In this document: positions 14,934 to 21,801 of the stretch, piece after piece | Position numbering within the stretch: position 1 is the first letter of the stretch | How the letters are laid out: every line of letters starts with the position of its first letter | DNA from: a virus | IMG/VR virus record: IMGVR_UViG_3300010885_048176 | Location: 1-26,531 of that record | Strand: one strand, 5' to 3' | Length of the DNA stretch: 26,531 bases | Program-made: the position numbers and the translations under genes | Notes under the pieces: generated by a model | What the model saw: only the letters and a program-made list of their open reading frames with translations | Databases searched by the model: none | Told to the model about the DNA's origin: nothing

Positions 14934-15839
14934 ATGGCACAAGAAACAATTCAGAAACTAATCAATACTATTGATGATGCGGTAAACGATTTCAATTCGT
15001 CCATACCAGGCATTCAGAAACAGATTGCGAGTGAACTTGAATTGTTTGTAAAGGATTTGGATTTGCAGAACGGAAACATAAAAGCAAGTGTTGCCAATAT
15101 CAGAAAAATTGCTGCGTTCAAAGACCGTATTTATACTATCATCAAAAACTCCGATTATTCTGAGAAGCTCGATAAATACATTACGGCTTTTAATGAAGTA
15201 GCTGTGCTGCAAAACAAATATTTCACAAGTATTTCAAATGAGTTTAAGCCTACTGCGCTACTTAAAGAAGTTACCAAACAAAGCATTGACGCAACAGTTG
15301 ACGCGCTAACGGAACAGGGGTTAAACTCAAATTTGATACAACCAATTCACGATATTCTACTTACCAATTCAACTACGGGGGGAAGTTATCAGGATATGGT
15401 TAATCAGTTGCGTGAGTTTATGACAAAAACCGATAGTGGGGTTGGTGAATTAGAGCGATATGCAAAACTTATTACTACCGATTCAATAAATCAATTCTCT
15501 GCACAATACACGAATATTGTTGCTAACGATTTGGGGCTTGACTGGTTTATGTATGATGGTTCACTAATTAAAACTTCACGAGCATTTTGTGAGGCGTGTG
15601 TAAAAAAGAAGTATATACATCGCTCCGAATTTCCCGATTTGCTTAAAGGAGATTTCCCCGAGTTTAAAGAAGAGGGTGGGGAGATTTACGATAAAACAGG
15701 ATTGCCATCGGGCATGATTGAGGGAACGAATAGTAGTAATTTCCCCGTATTGCGAGGTGGTTATAATTGCGGTCATCAATTGATACCTGTTAGTTCCGCT
15801 GTTGTTCCTGAATATGTAAAAGCAAAACTTAGTGCCTAA
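14934..15839 (+). CDS. Minor head protein (SPP1 gp7 / Mu gpF-like)
   Basis: A 301-residue head morphogenesis protein. The first 200 residues are helical. The C-terminal third carries the signature of the Phage_Mu_F / minor-head family: TSRAFCEACVKKKYIHRSEF (Cys and aromatic block), then GGEIYDKTGLPSGMIEGTNS, then FPVLRGGYNCGHQLIPVS, where the N-C-x-H-x-L-x-P end is typical. Members bind the portal and are packed in small number inside the head. It follows the portal by 6 nt, with an AAAAGGA sequence before the ATG, one of few Shine-Dalgarno-like stretches here. Confidence 0.82.
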   Translation: MAQETIQKLINTIDDAVNDFNSSIPGIQKQIASELELFVKDLDLQNGNIKASVANIRKIAAFKDRIYTIIKNSDYSEKLDKYITAFNEVAVLQNKYFTSISNEFKPTALLKEVTKQSIDATVDALTEQGLNSNLIQPIHDILLTNSTTGGSYQDMVNQLREFMTKTDSGVGELERYAKLITTDSINQFSAQYTNIVANDLGLDWFMYDGSLIKTSRAFCEACVKKKYIHRSEFPDLLKGDFPEFKEEGGEIYDKTGLPSGMIEGTNSSNFPVLRGGYNCGHQLIPVSSAVVPEYVKAKLSA

Positions 15840-16035
15840 AGTTTCACTTGACATTTCTATAAAATTCTATTGGATTGAATCTGATGGCGATTGCAGTAAG
15901 TGTAACGCTTGCGAAGAGTCTATCTATGGCAAAATGTTTACGTTGGCTATTTCGGTTGAGAAAAAACAAAAACAAACGAAGGTTAGAATTTGTCAGCCGT
16001 GTTTTGAGTTGCAAGAATCTTTTTATACCGGCTAA
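15832..16035 (+). CDS. Small double-CxxC protein (putative zinc ribbon)
   Basis: A 67-residue frame with DCSKCNACEE near the start and ICQPCFEL near the end: two CxxC knuckles about 30 residues apart, as in a zinc ribbon. The only start that keeps both knuckles is GTG at 15832, overlapping the previous TAA by 8 nt. GTG is uncommon, but this window also uses it at 16413. The end overlaps the minus-strand HTH gene by 53 nt, so the two transcripts are complementary at their 3' ends. Function unknown; nucleic-acid or protein binding is possible. Confidence 0.6.
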   Translation: MPKVSLDISIKFYWIESDGDCSKCNACEESIYGKMFTLAISVEKKQKQTKVRICQPCFELQESFYTG

Positions 16036-16252
16036 TTGTTCCGTCCGAACATTTTAATTCTTTCTTAATCACAGACCAGCGAACCTTATCTTTTAACGCC
16101 TGAATTATTTTGTCTTTGTTCGGATGAACGAGCGTAACTTTAATTCCTAATTTCTTTCTGTAATAGCAAAGAGTTGAAGATGGAATATTCTCAATGCCAA
16201 CTTTGTTTTTAATATCCGTTGCAGAAATTTTCCTGTTTACATAACTCCTCAT
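15983..16252 (-). CDS. Small protein with two HTH-like segments
   Basis: An 89-residue basic protein. Residues 9-34 (KISATDIKNKVGIENIPSST, then LCYYRKK) and 46-80 (KDKIIQALKDKVRWSVIKKE, then CSDGTISRYKK) each read as a helix-turn-helix, the second resembling a homeodomain-like fold. It is the last gene of the minus-strand glycosylation operon; its ATG overlaps the TGA of the preceding small gene. It may be a regulator of that operon or of the convergent structural operon, which it overlaps by 53 nt. Specific function unknown. Confidence 0.65.
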   Translation of the reverse strand: MRSYVNRKISATDIKNKVGIENIPSSTLCYYRKKLGIKVTLVHPNKDKIIQALKDKVRWSVIKKELKCSDGTISRYKKILATQNTADKF

Positions 16253-16413
16253 CTCTTAAACTCAAATTTAAACCTCGGTGAAACAATTACTTCAACTGTA
16301 TGAAATTCTTTCAACAGATTTTTGCAGTAAGCATCCATGAAATACTCCAACGATACATCGGGGCATTCAATTTTATGCAGTTGCTTAATCTCTAATAGCT
16401 GAAATGATTTCAC
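16249..16413 (-). CDS. Small hypothetical protein (54 aa)
   Basis: A 54-residue frame that exactly fills the space between two operon genes: a GTG start overlapping the upstream TGA (GTGA), and a TGA stop overlapping the downstream ATG (ATGA). The product runs KSFQLLEIKQLHKIECPDVS, then LEYFMDAYCKNLL, and ends in a basic strand RFKFEFKR. It is mixed helix and strand, with no signal or membrane segment. Coupling on both sides is the main argument that it is real. Function unknown; it could be an accessory piece for the adjacent glycosyltransferase. Confidence 0.55.
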   Translation of the reverse strand: MKSFQLLEIKQLHKIECPDVSLEYFMDAYCKNLLKEFHTVEVIVSPRFKFEFKR

Positions 16414-17099
16414 TTTGCTAATTGTTTTTTAAACCAAATTGAACTCTCATTGTTAGGACGCTTTGCAATAAACTTTTCTATTAAGGCGGTTGTGTATTCG
16501 TTGTGAGTAACAGCATCCAACAAACTCAACGTTGAACTTCCTAAATGCCTTACTACGCTCGATGAAATAAGCGCGTGCCTAACTTTAAATTCTTTTAGCT
16601 GCTCCGCGTATTCGTTATCAGCAAACCAAAACGGGAAATCTTCATTTATCTTTCCGATGATGCCATATAATTTACGGTTAGTCATTATGCACCATCCACT
16701 CATGTGATGTTTGTTGTTATATCCGAAATCAACAGGCAACGTTCTGCCAACAGTTGAATCGGGACATTTAGGGCAAGCTGATAAAAGATTATACTTCTGC
16801 ATGATTGGAATCATATTGCTGCACCACCCCTTTTTAAATTCCAAATCGTTATTGCACAGGCAAACGTATTCATTCGAAGTCATGCTGATTCCGATATTCA
16901 TAAACCGGTTGTAGTTGAACGGTTCTGTTATGTAGTGCATCGTGCAGTTGTTGTAAATAACGCCTTGCTCCTGTTCAATAACAAGAATATTGAAGCTAAT
17001 TTCTGATTCACTCGTATGGCAACTATTAATGGTTCTTTGGGTAAGTTCCAATAGCATTTGATTGCGTGCGTGAGATAGGATGATGATGTCAACAGTCAT
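16410..17099 (-). CDS. Family 2-type glycosyltransferase
   Basis: A GT-A enzyme of the GT2 type. I start it at ATG 17099 (MTVDIIILSHARN, the usual first strand of the fold), which gives 229 residues and an 11-nt overlap with the methyltransferase gene; the earlier in-frame start adds a hydrophobic tail without family counterpart. Motifs: VIEQEQGV (nucleotide-sugar side), NRFMNIGISMTSNEYVCLCN, then NDLEF (metal-binding NND at 83-85), HHMSGWCIM, and FPFWFADNEYAEQLKE with a catalytic-base-like Asp. No membrane anchor, so it is probably cytoplasmic. Fourth sugar transferase of the minus-strand operon; donor and acceptor unknown. Confidence 0.8.
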   Translation of the reverse strand: MTVDIIILSHARNQMLLELTQRTINSCHTSESEISFNILVIEQEQGVIYNNCTMHYITEPFNYNRFMNIGISMTSNEYVCLCNNDLEFKKGWCSNMIPIMQKYNLLSACPKCPDSTVGRTLPVDFGYNNKHHMSGWCIMTNRKLYGIIGKINEDFPFWFADNEYAEQLKEFKVRHALISSSVVRHLGSSTLSLLDAVTHNEYTTALIEKFIAKRPNNESSIWFKKQLAK

Positions 17100-17790
17100 A
17101 AGTAGCAACAAAGGTTTGATAATCAATAATCTCAATAGTGTATCCGTTGTTCGTGAACCGCTTAATCAATTCTTCGCGGCATTCATCCATTCCGTAGTTA
17201 TTAGTCGGATGACATTCCACAAAGAAGTTCCGAACTTTACCTTTTGTCTTTTTCAGTTCGGAATCGGTAAGCGCAAATATTTCTCCTCCTTCAATATCGC
17301 ATTTGATGAAATCAATAATAGGTTCTCCAGTATTTTTTATGAACGTTGATAATGTTGAAGTCTTTACAGTAATTTTGCCGTTACCGTATCCATTCTCGCT
17401 TGTAATTTTATTCTCGGTGCTGTGACCTGTCATAAACACAGCGGTTCCAACTTTGTCGCTAAGTGCATCGGGAGAGTAATCAGCAAAGCAACTGCCTTGA
17501 TTCGGTTCAATCAATTCAGTAAGCAAACTCATGTGTGCGGGCGTAGGCTCAACGCAGTATATTTTTTTACACGCAGGCATAAAGTATAAAGCTGTCAAGC
17601 CCACATTCGCACCAAAATCAATTACTACCAAATCTTTTTTACCCTCAAACCATTTGGCATACATGCCCGAATTAATTTGATTCAGGATAGTATTTGCGTG
17701 ATTAATAGGTATTGAAAAATGTTGCTCCATTGCAGGAGAGATTTCAATGTTTCTTTTCGTGCCGTTTGGCGAGTTGATTGAGATTGTCAT
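17089..17790 (-). CDS. FkbM-family methyltransferase
   Basis: A 233-residue class I SAM-dependent O-methyltransferase of the FkbM family, whose members often methylate sugars of surface glycans. DLVVIDFGANVGLTALYFMP (53-72) is the glycine-rich motif I; CVEPTPAHMSLL with E81 is the ribose-binding strand; IIDFIKCDIEGGE (158-170) is the diagnostic FkbM block. Full length, no signal peptide. It lies in the glycosylation operon 7 nt after a small coiled-coil gene and overlaps the following glycosyltransferase. Most likely it methylates a sugar added by its neighbours, perhaps capping a chain. Confidence 0.87.
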   Translation of the reverse strand: MTISINSPNGTKRNIEISPAMEQHFSIPINHANTILNQINSGMYAKWFEGKKDLVVIDFGANVGLTALYFMPACKKIYCVEPTPAHMSLLTELIEPNQGSCFADYSPDALSDKVGTAVFMTGHSTENKITSENGYGNGKITVKTSTLSTFIKNTGEPIIDFIKCDIEGGEIFALTDSELKKTKGKVRNFFVECHPTNNYGMDECREELIKRFTNNGYTIEIIDYQTFVATYDC

Positions 17791-17797
17791 TGTGTTA

Positions 17798-18025
17798 TTA
17801 TTTTAGATTTTCGAATTGTTTTTTCAATGATTTTAATTCAGAGTTTAGGTGCTTCAAAAGGCACTTCTTAATTTTGTCAAGTTGAGCAACAGAATAAATA
17901 CCAATATTGATTGGTTTGGCAGCACTGTTCATGCCCTTATCATTTTCTATTTGACCAATAGCACCTTCAATTTCGAGTATTGATTGATTCAATTCATGTG
18001 CAGTATAGTATGTTTCAATTTTCAT
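17798..18025 (-). CDS. Small coiled-coil protein
   Basis: A 75-residue hydrophilic protein: YYTAHELNQSILEIEGAIGQ followed by IYSVAQLDKIKKCLLKHLNS and ELKSLKKQFENLK. Heptad-like spacing of Leu/Ile suggests two helices that pair with each other or with a partner. No signal or catalytic motif. It sits between glycosyltransferase and methyltransferase genes with gaps of 4 and 7 nt, so it is a true operon member. Function unknown. Confidence 0.65.
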   Translation of the reverse strand: MKIETYYTAHELNQSILEIEGAIGQIENDKGMNSAAKPINIGIYSVAQLDKIKKCLLKHLNSELKSLKKQFENLK

Positions 18026-18029
18026 GTTC

Positions 18030-18794
18030 TTAGTTTATAATTGATTGAATAAATGAATGAGTTGATTCGGGGAATACATCGGTATATTTTTTCTTACCGC
18101 TGCCATGTGCAAAGTGATACGCTTTAACGGGCTTGCCTTCCAACATTAGCCGTCCGTTTTCTACATAGCAGTTCTTTTCCTTGTTGATAATGGAGCATCC
18201 ATACCATTGTGTGTGTCCTCTGAAACGATAATCATAATCACCGTCAAGAACTTTTATTTTGTAAGGGTAAGTATGTGCAACGATATTCAGCACATCGTTT
18301 TCAAAGCAGACAAATTTATTGTAATGTTTCTGTGTTGCATATTCGTAATGCTTCCAAAATTGTTTACTCGGTGAAGCAATTAAACCGCCTTGCAAAAAAT
18401 GTTTTTCATCAACTAACCAATTCGGATTTCCGTTACCGGTTATTCCGCTGCTTACTTTTATACCTACAAGATTATCGGTTTCGTTAAAGTTTGCAGGGCA
18501 AGCCACATCATAATCAGCGGCAAGTATTTCACCAAGTGGAGCGAGTATATAGTGGTCGGCATCAATATTTACAACCAAGTCGTATTCCTCACTTAGTATG
18601 CGCCCGAATGTTGCTTTAGCGTTGTAATAGTTCACTCCTTCGCGCTGCATATCGCGCTCATCGAATATTTTCAATTCTATGTCAGGGTGAAACTTTTTGA
18701 AGCTGTTGACGAAACCTTTAAAATCTAAATTGCGCGAATTGTTTACGCTTCTTTGAATGATGCTGTCGCAGATGGTGAAGAAGATTGTTTTCAT
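18030..18794 (-). CDS. GT-A glycosyltransferase (GT8-like)
   Basis: A 254-residue sugar transferase. MKTIFFTICDSIIQRSVNNS opens the first strand. FGRILSEEYDLVVNIDADHY carries D-x-D at D78/D80. The middle has FLQGGLIASPSKQFWKHYE and the end AYHFAHGSGKKKYTD, where the His and Gly-Ser-Gly loop resemble the C-terminal motif of GT8-like enzymes that binds the donor diphosphate. No membrane segment. Upstream it overlaps a 68-residue gene by 4 nt. It is one of four transferases here that differ in fold type, which argues for a multi-sugar chain rather than a single modification. Confidence 0.8.
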   Translation of the reverse strand: MKTIFFTICDSIIQRSVNNSRNLDFKGFVNSFKKFHPDIELKIFDERDMQREGVNYYNAKATFGRILSEEYDLVVNIDADHYILAPLGEILAADYDVACPANFNETDNLVGIKVSSGITGNGNPNWLVDEKHFLQGGLIASPSKQFWKHYEYATQKHYNKFVCFENDVLNIVAHTYPYKIKVLDGDYDYRFRGHTQWYGCSIINKEKNCYVENGRLMLEGKPVKAYHFAHGSGKKKYTDVFPESTHSFIQSIIN

Positions 18795-18997
18795 AATAGG
18801 AATAATAAAAATTTACGCAAGTCGTTTATGTCAGAAATATTGTTTAGAGAAACGCCATGATAGTTATCATATTCCCTTACAAAAGTTGCTTTGCCATCAA
18901 CAAGTAAAAAATTGTATCTTGGATATTTATTGTGAATCCATCCATTTTCGAATTCTGCATATACAAAACCACTACTCTCTAATTCTTCATTTGTCAT
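18791..18997 (-). CDS. Small hypothetical protein (68 aa)
   Basis: A 68-residue protein with 4-nt overlaps on both sides. It contains VYAEFENGWIHNKYPRYNFL, then LVDGKATFVREYDNYHGVSL, strands rich in aromatic residues, and ends in a helix DINDLRKFLLFLL. No signal peptide or known motif. It resembles small beta-rich phage proteins of unknown role. The tight overlaps support coding and co-translation with the flanking glycosyltransferases. Confidence 0.6.
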   Translation of the reverse strand: MTNEELESSGFVYAEFENGWIHNKYPRYNFLLVDGKATFVREYDNYHGVSLNNISDINDLRKFLLFLL

Positions 18998-19824
18998 AAA
19001 ATAGATTTTGCTTTTTCAATAAATAACCTCGTTTCCTCCAAAGTTTCCTTTTCAATTTTCAATAACTCTTCCTTTACTAAATGCCGAGTAGTTAAAGCAT
19101 GTTTCAAATCGTTCATCCCGTATGCAATGCCGTATTTAAAGTAAGGGAATCCGCTTTTCCATTGTTCGGCACTTATTCCTTCAATAGGCATTACCACACT
19201 CACACAGCCGCACAAAGCAGCCATTACGTTTAGCCACGTTGCGCCATCGTAACTGATAAACATTTCACACCTGTTAAACACAGCGGATAAATATTCATTG
19301 CCGCCTTTGCTCGGGTAATCGTCCAGTTTTGTAGCAGTTTCAGAATGTGCGTTGTGTTCTTTATCGTTGCCCTTTTTTATCAGATAGCAATCGCCTTTCC
19401 TTTCCCCTCGGTAATCTCTGAAAATTTCTAAGTTCAATTCAACAGCGCGTAATTCGCCATGAACTGTTTGCTCGTTACGCAAATTAAAATGAGAGGCGTA
19501 TTTGTAAATCAAATCATTCGCTCCGAAAATTCCAAACTCACCGTAGTTTCTTATATGGTAAAGTATCCATCGCGTAATGTGTTTAGCGTGAAAAGGATTT
19601 CCGCATGTTACCTCGGGATAAATTGCCATTGCTCCTTCATATTTGCATAAATGAACTGCCTCGCGCTCGGTAACCATACGCCCGCCATAAGCAGGGTTCA
19701 TTTTAGAAGTCATGATGTAACTTTCCTCACCGAGTAAAGCAATGTTATGTGCAAGTTTATGAAGGGCAACACAGCCGCCTCCGTTGGGAGTATAGTCGCC
19801 AGGTGCGTAGATTACGAATTTCAT
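18994..19824 (-). CDS. GT-B fold glycosyltransferase-like protein
   Basis: A 276-residue protein with a GT-B-like layout. The N-terminus MKFVIYAPGDYTPNGGGCVA followed by LHKLAHNIALLGE has the Gly-rich first loop and helix of GT4-type enzymes. The second half has YLSAVFNRCEMFISYDGATW and LCGCVSVVMPIEGISAEQWK, strands that normally bind the nucleotide sugar. It is shorter than typical GT4 proteins (about 350-400), and the usual E-x7-E motif is not clear, so it may be a minimal or divergent member. It shares 4-nt overlaps with neighbours in the operon. Confidence 0.7.
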   Translation of the reverse strand: MKFVIYAPGDYTPNGGGCVALHKLAHNIALLGEESYIMTSKMNPAYGGRMVTEREAVHLCKYEGAMAIYPEVTCGNPFHAKHITRWILYHIRNYGEFGIFGANDLIYKYASHFNLRNEQTVHGELRAVELNLEIFRDYRGERKGDCYLIKKGNDKEHNAHSETATKLDDYPSKGGNEYLSAVFNRCEMFISYDGATWLNVMAALCGCVSVVMPIEGISAEQWKSGFPYFKYGIAYGMNDLKHALTTRHLVKEELLKIEKETLEETRLFIEKAKSIL

Positions 19825-20417
19825 CTTCTATTACTTGTTGATTGTTGCGTAAATAAATAATTGTAAAGCACTTTATCAATTCGCTCTTGTGTTTTTATAA
19901 GCGGTAAAACACGTTTAGCAAAATCAGCATCTTCGCCAAATGAAACATTCTGATATGGAACTTGCAAAGCTATTTCTCTTTTGAATACCATTAAATGATT
20001 TGGTATGCGATAATACATTTGTGAAGTGTTTGAATCCTGTTTGTATTCAATACCATACTTCACTTGCTTATCCTTTCGACCGTTTACGAATCGAATAGCA
20101 TCAAACACAATGCAATCGGGCTTAGTTGCCATTTTAGAAAGTATCTGTGGAATGTAATCGCGCTCAACTGTATCATCATCATCAATAAACGAAACATAAT
20201 CACCGCTTGCAAGATTCATGAGTTTGTTTCGTTTTTCACCTATACTCATTTGCCTATTATCGGTAAGAATAAGCACCTCGCAGTCTTCGTTCCAATACTT
20301 TTTAATGTTTGGTTCAGTATGTGTGCTTTCGTCACCAATAAGCAAAGTGTCAAGCAACCTTCTTAAAAAGACTTCACGACCGGTAATTGAGCAAATAAGA
20401 ATTGATAGTTGCTTCAT
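19821..20417 (-). CDS. Family 2 glycosyltransferase
   Basis: A 198-residue GT2 enzyme. LSILICSITGREVFLRRLLD is the first strand and helix; GEKRNKLMNLASGDYVSFID, then DDD (D79-D82) gives the metal-binding D-x-D in the classical GDYVSFIDDDD setting; NHLMVFKREIA is the acceptor strand; GEDADFAKRVLP (161-172) supplies the ED catalytic-base motif. Compact single domain, no membrane anchor. First transferase of the minus-strand operon, overlapping a zinc-ribbon-like gene by 4 nt. Confidence 0.85.
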   Translation of the reverse strand: MKQLSILICSITGREVFLRRLLDTLLIGDESTHTEPNIKKYWNEDCEVLILTDNRQMSIGEKRNKLMNLASGDYVSFIDDDDTVERDYIPQILSKMATKPDCIVFDAIRFVNGRKDKQVKYGIEYKQDSNTSQMYYRIPNHLMVFKREIALQVPYQNVSFGEDADFAKRVLPLIKTQERIDKVLYNYLFTQQSTSNRR

Positions 20418-20620
20418 TTAATTGTCTTTGATATTTCTCTTGACTTCTCCTTTTTCATAGATGTAGTATGCCATGCAGAGCAACCATCGCAGTAATAAAT
20501 ATTTGTAAGTTTTTTACTTAATCTATTTCTGCCGATATGGTTTTGCTCTTTTAAATGCGCCTTAGCCAATTCGCGTGTTACAAATCGAATTTTGCCACAT
20601 CTTTTAAATGATGAGTTCAT
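20414..20620 (-). CDS. Small zinc-ribbon-like protein
   Basis: I start it at ATG 20620, which overlaps the TGA of the RHH-like gene (ATGA), rather than two codons upstream; this gives 68 residues. MNSSFKRCGKIRFVTRELAK opens and YYCDGCSAWHTTS closes the motif: one Cys near the start and a C-x2-C-x3-H group, a pattern seen in small basic proteins common in Bacteroidetes phages and plasmids. It probably binds zinc and perhaps nucleic acid. Lying between a putative RHH repressor and the first glycosyltransferase, it may be regulatory. Confidence 0.6.
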   Translation of the reverse strand: MNSSFKRCGKIRFVTRELAKAHLKEQNHIGRNRLSKKLTNIYYCDGCSAWHTTSMKKEKSREISKTIK

Positions 20621-20781
20621 CCGCAATTATTTTGAATCAGTTTATAAATAGCTTCGGAGTGGCTAACGTAATCCCGTTTCTTATTGTTGGATAGAATCTT
20701 CCTTTTCGTTTCGCACATTTTATCCCAAACTTCATTTGGAATATCTTTCAGTAGAATCGCTTTTGGTTTTTCATCTGCCAT
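20617..20781 (-). CDS. Small ribbon-helix-helix-like protein (54 aa)
   Basis: A 54-residue frame at the head of the minus-strand operon. The order strand-helix-helix fits a ribbon-helix-helix (Arc/CopG-type) protein: AILLKDIP (strand, 8-15), NEVWDKMCETKRKILSN (helix, 16-32), SHSEAIYKLIQNN (helix, 40-52). Such proteins bind operators as dimers through the paired strands. It is first in the operon, divergent from the scaffold-capsid promoter, and coupled by ATGA to the next gene. An autorepressor for the divergent 20782-20884 region is a reasonable inference. Confidence 0.6.
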   Translation of the reverse strand: MADEKPKAILLKDIPNEVWDKMCETKRKILSNNKKRDYVSHSEAIYKLIQNNCG

Positions 20782-20806
20782 AACACCATATTATTTTTAA
20801 TAATCG

Positions 20807-20815
20807 CAAATATTA
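20807..20815 (-). promoter_or_regulatory. Imperfect promoter box of the glycosylation operon
   Basis: On the minus strand TAATATTTG (20815-20807) resembles TAnnTTTG with one extra base. No clear -33 TTG precedes it. It lies 25 nt before the first gene of the operon and is the best candidate in the divergent gap. Confidence 0.35.
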
Positions 20816-20830
20816 TAAAAGAAAATGGAA

Positions 20831-20862
20831 TTGTAAAATATACTTTCAACAAATTACTTTTG
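20831..20862 (+). promoter_or_regulatory. Strong Bacteroidetes-type promoter of scaffold-capsid genes
   Basis: TTG at 20831-20833 is followed after 21 nt by TACTTTTG (20855-20862), a full consensus match. The scaffold ATG lies 22 nt downstream, leaving a short AT-rich leader. Capsid genes need high expression, which fits a strong dedicated promoter. Confidence 0.75.
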
Positions 20863-20884
20863 GCGTGAAATAAAAATTCAATCT

Positions 20885-21760
20885 ATGGCAGCTTTGCTAC
20901 TACGAGACCTCTTAAAATCTCTAATCACTAAGGCAGGACTTGACATCACAGATGCAAAATTTGCCGATGCGCTTAGTGTAACCACCGAAATAAAAGACGG
21001 TGAAGGGTTAGCGGAGTTCGTCAATGGTGCAATGAGTTTCGAATCAGCAAAAAACAATCCGGCTCTTGAAGTTCACTTCAAAGGCAAAACTCTTTCCCCT
21101 ATGGAGGGAGAATTGGAAAATATCATGAACGAGTATGAATTGGATGATGCAACAAAAGCTGAATTGAAGTTAGAGAAATCAACTTATAAAAAAGTTGGTG
21201 CTATAACAAAGAAAATTGCAGAACTAACAAAGCAGAAAGCAAGCGCAACCAGCGGAGATAAAAAACTGTTACAGGATGAAATCAACAAACTGAATCAGTC
21301 AATGCTTACGGCTAAAACAGATTTCGAAGCGCAGGTTAAGAAAATAAAAGAAGATGCAGAAGGAGAGATATTGAATTTTGCAATTGGCTCGGAGTTGAGT
21401 GCAAAAACTTACTCCGAAGCCATACCGGAAACTATTCGCTTAACAGGTGCGAATGATTTGCTTCAAAAAGAACTTGCTGCTAAAGGTGTAAAAGCCGTAA
21501 GAGATGGCAAAACAATAAAACTCGTCATGGCGGCTAACCCCGAAATGGCATACTTTGAAAACAATAAAGAAGTCACTTTCAGCGATTTTGCTACCTCAGC
21601 GATTCGCCCTATGTTAAAAGTTTCGGATGCTGGCTCACCGCCACAACCGCCTACCACTCGAATCATCACAGACCCGAAGGTAAACAAAGGATTGAAAGCG
21701 GTTTCCGACTTCAACTTAGAACAGGCTAAACAATTCGAGGACAACTCGAAAGCCGCCTAA
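20885..21760 (+). CDS. Capsid scaffolding-like protein
   Basis: A 291-residue protein directly upstream of the major capsid gene, the usual scaffold position. A globular N-terminus (LLLRDLLKSLITKAGLDITD) is followed by a long charged coiled coil, about 85-165 (KKIAELTKQKASATSGDKKL, LNQSMLTAKTDFEAQVKKIK), which is typical of assembly scaffolds. It then has a C-terminal part with Gly and Pro (SDAGSPPQPPTTR) and a basic/acidic tail. The C-terminal half (LAAKGVKAVRDGKTIKLVMA) resembles scaffold-like proteins of other phages, and no protease active site is apparent. Expected role: nucleate prohead assembly and then leave. Confidence 0.72.
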   Translation: MAALLLRDLLKSLITKAGLDITDAKFADALSVTTEIKDGEGLAEFVNGAMSFESAKNNPALEVHFKGKTLSPMEGELENIMNEYELDDATKAELKLEKSTYKKVGAITKKIAELTKQKASATSGDKKLLQDEINKLNQSMLTAKTDFEAQVKKIKEDAEGEILNFAIGSELSAKTYSEAIPETIRLTGANDLLQKELAAKGVKAVRDGKTIKLVMAANPEMAYFENNKEVTFSDFATSAIRPMLKVSDAGSPPQPPTTRIITDPKVNKGLKAVSDFNLEQAKQFEDNSKAA

Positions 21761-21770
21761 GTAATATCCC

Positions 21771-21789
21771 TTGTGACTAACGGTCACAA
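21771..21789 (+). promoter_or_regulatory. Perfect 7-bp inverted repeat between scaffold and capsid genes
   Basis: TTGTGAC and GTCACAA flank a 5-nt loop, beginning 11 nt after the scaffold stop and ending 12 nt before the capsid start. No U run follows, so it is unlikely to terminate. It could protect a processed capsid mRNA end or bind a protein. Confidence 0.45.
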
Positions 21790-21801
21790 ATCAACAACAC
21801 A

